A DNA stretch of 64,000 bases from Jackrogersella multiformis (lineage: Eukaryota > Ascomycota > Sordariomycetes > Xylariales > Hypoxylaceae). The notes under the pieces were generated by a model. The model searched no databases, was not told the DNA's origin, and saw only the letters and a program-made list of their open reading frames with translations. This document shows, one piece after another, positions 63,177-64,000 of this stretch. A program made the translations under genes and the position numbers. The stretch is from contig CADCXD010000018.1 of assembly GCA_902806575.1 (NCBI GenBank), forward strand, positions 186,001 through 250,000. The letters are read 5' to 3'. The number at the start of each line of letters is the position of its first letter. Position 1 is the stretch's first letter.

Positions 63177-63918
63177 ATATGCCGGTCACGGCTGGCTAGC
63201 CAGCGATGGGTTCCGGTACTGCGGCACCTCCGTGAATGATTAGGTGCGTTCGTCCAATGACCCCTGGGCCCTGGCGGCCCGCAAAGCGATACCCAGTAGC
63301 GATCTAGTACATCTAGCGTAGTACCTAGGTCAATGTGGAGGGTCCATTGGCGCGTCTGCACGCAACGCACTGTATGATTGACTACAGGGGTTATGGGGTC
63401 ACAACGGTATTAAGATATCATATCCTGGCCCCGGCGGCCACGTGGATCTGACTTTGATGACAAGAGATCCCCCTGGGACTTGGGCGGAATGGCTTGCTTT
63501 AATGGCAAGGTACCTCCAAGTACCCGACAGGGGGTGAGCTGGGAAGTCATTAGGCTCATTTTATTTCTCCCACTATCACGGCCGTAAGCCAAGGCTCGTG
63601 CAGATGCTTTGTTGGAGCTTTTTCATCCTCATTCAGCATTCATCATGGGAGAACCATGTGATACGATACGGCCTGCCCGCAGTCCTCCATAAGTGCCGCG
63701 GCAAAACACATCGCTATCTTAACTCTACCATAAAAACGTGGGGGCCCTAGGTATCAACATACATACAGGACCTATTTTCAACAAGCGCCGGTGTGCTGTT
63801 CTTGAAGAATTTGTTGCAGGTACGATTCGAGCTGAGGTTGTACCAGTCAAGATACAACCAAGCAGCCGCCAGAACTTCCAAATATCATAACTCAGCTCCG
63901 CTTTAGCCGCCTACTTAC

Positions 63919-64000
63919 CATCAGGAAGCGTGGGGTTTTCTTCGTCCTGGCGGGCCCGAGCACGAGGCCGTAGGCCCGCAGCAGTTATGGACTTGACTTG
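63919..64000 (-). CDS. Possible exon of a gene cut by the right edge
   Basis: Reading inward from base 64000 on the minus strand, the frame is open with 27 codons (QVKSITAAGLRPRARARQDE, then ENPTLPD) and stops at a perfect G|GTAAGT donor at 63918. The next exon cannot be fixed: CCTCAG near 63808 is the best acceptor, but the continuation in that phase is short. Product unknown. The opposite strand also has an AG acceptor here, so the strand is not certain. Confidence 0.28.

Larger units (their letters stand above)
54614..63918. other. 9.3-kb spacer upstream of the homeobox gene
   Basis: No gene I can support. The first kilobase is the homeobox promoter and leader. Beyond it are TACCAC x5 at 55691-55720, GTAG/AAGT repeats at 56050-56095, AvrII palindromes at 56931-56948, 57213, 57434, 58223 and 60224-60241, a TAGGG x3 tract at 60109-60127 and TGTA at 61241-61266. 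Coding-like fragments at 58436-58551 and 62555-63176 are listed separately. Other short frames show no domain. Confidence 0.5.

Overview
The window looks like nuclear DNA of a filamentous ascomycete (Pezizomycotina, probably Sordariomycetes). The genes carry short spliceosomal introns (52-160 nt, plus one of 487 nt) with GT..AG ends and CTAAC/CTAAT-type branch sites. The recognisable proteins are typical of this group: a Ssk2-type MAPKKK, Dpb4, Dis3/Rrp44, Rsc7, a Cys-rich copper P-type ATPase and a fungal homeobox factor. Only about a quarter of the 64 kb is confidently coding. I found no tRNA, rRNA, CRISPR array or intact transposon.

Layout. 1-2194 (+): 3' part of a SSK2/os-4/sskB-like osmostress MAPKKK, cut by the left edge and followed by a 108-codon open frame after its TAG. 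4702-5891 (-): DPB4, histone-fold subunit of DNA polymerase epsilon, with an MluI-box motif upstream. 8505-9990 (-): Ser/Thr/Pro-rich single-pass membrane protein with signal peptide, function unknown. 9991-20496: 10.5 kb with no convincing gene. 20497-23531 (-): DIS3/RRP44 exosome nuclease. 23532-35551: 12 kb with no convincing gene. 35552-38130 (+): RSC7-type chromatin remodeller subunit with a long repeat-bearing first intron. 38131-43695: microsatellite-rich spacer. 43696-47443 (-): CrpA/Crp1-like copper-exporting ATPase with about 200 residues of Cys-Cys motifs at its N-terminus and an inverted-repeat element upstream. 49187-49790 (+): small MAPEG-family membrane protein. 52604-54613 (-): homeobox transcription factor. 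54614-63918: another long spacer with a few coding-like fragments. 63919-64000 (-): a possible exon of a gene running off the right edge.

The genes are mostly independent housekeeping or regulatory loci (osmostress signalling, replication, RNA decay, chromatin remodelling, copper tolerance, development). Nothing indicates an operon, a biosynthetic cluster or a defence island. The most distinctive feature of the noncoding DNA is a family of AvrII-centred palindromes (TACCTACCTAGGTAGGTA, TACCTAGGTACCTAGGTA and shorter relatives) scattered through the spacers and not seen in the coding exons, together with many tetra- and pentanucleotide repeats. I did not find a clearly new biological system. 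The best leads are the post-stop extension of the MAPKKK, the inverted repeat upstream of the copper ATPase and the palindrome family.
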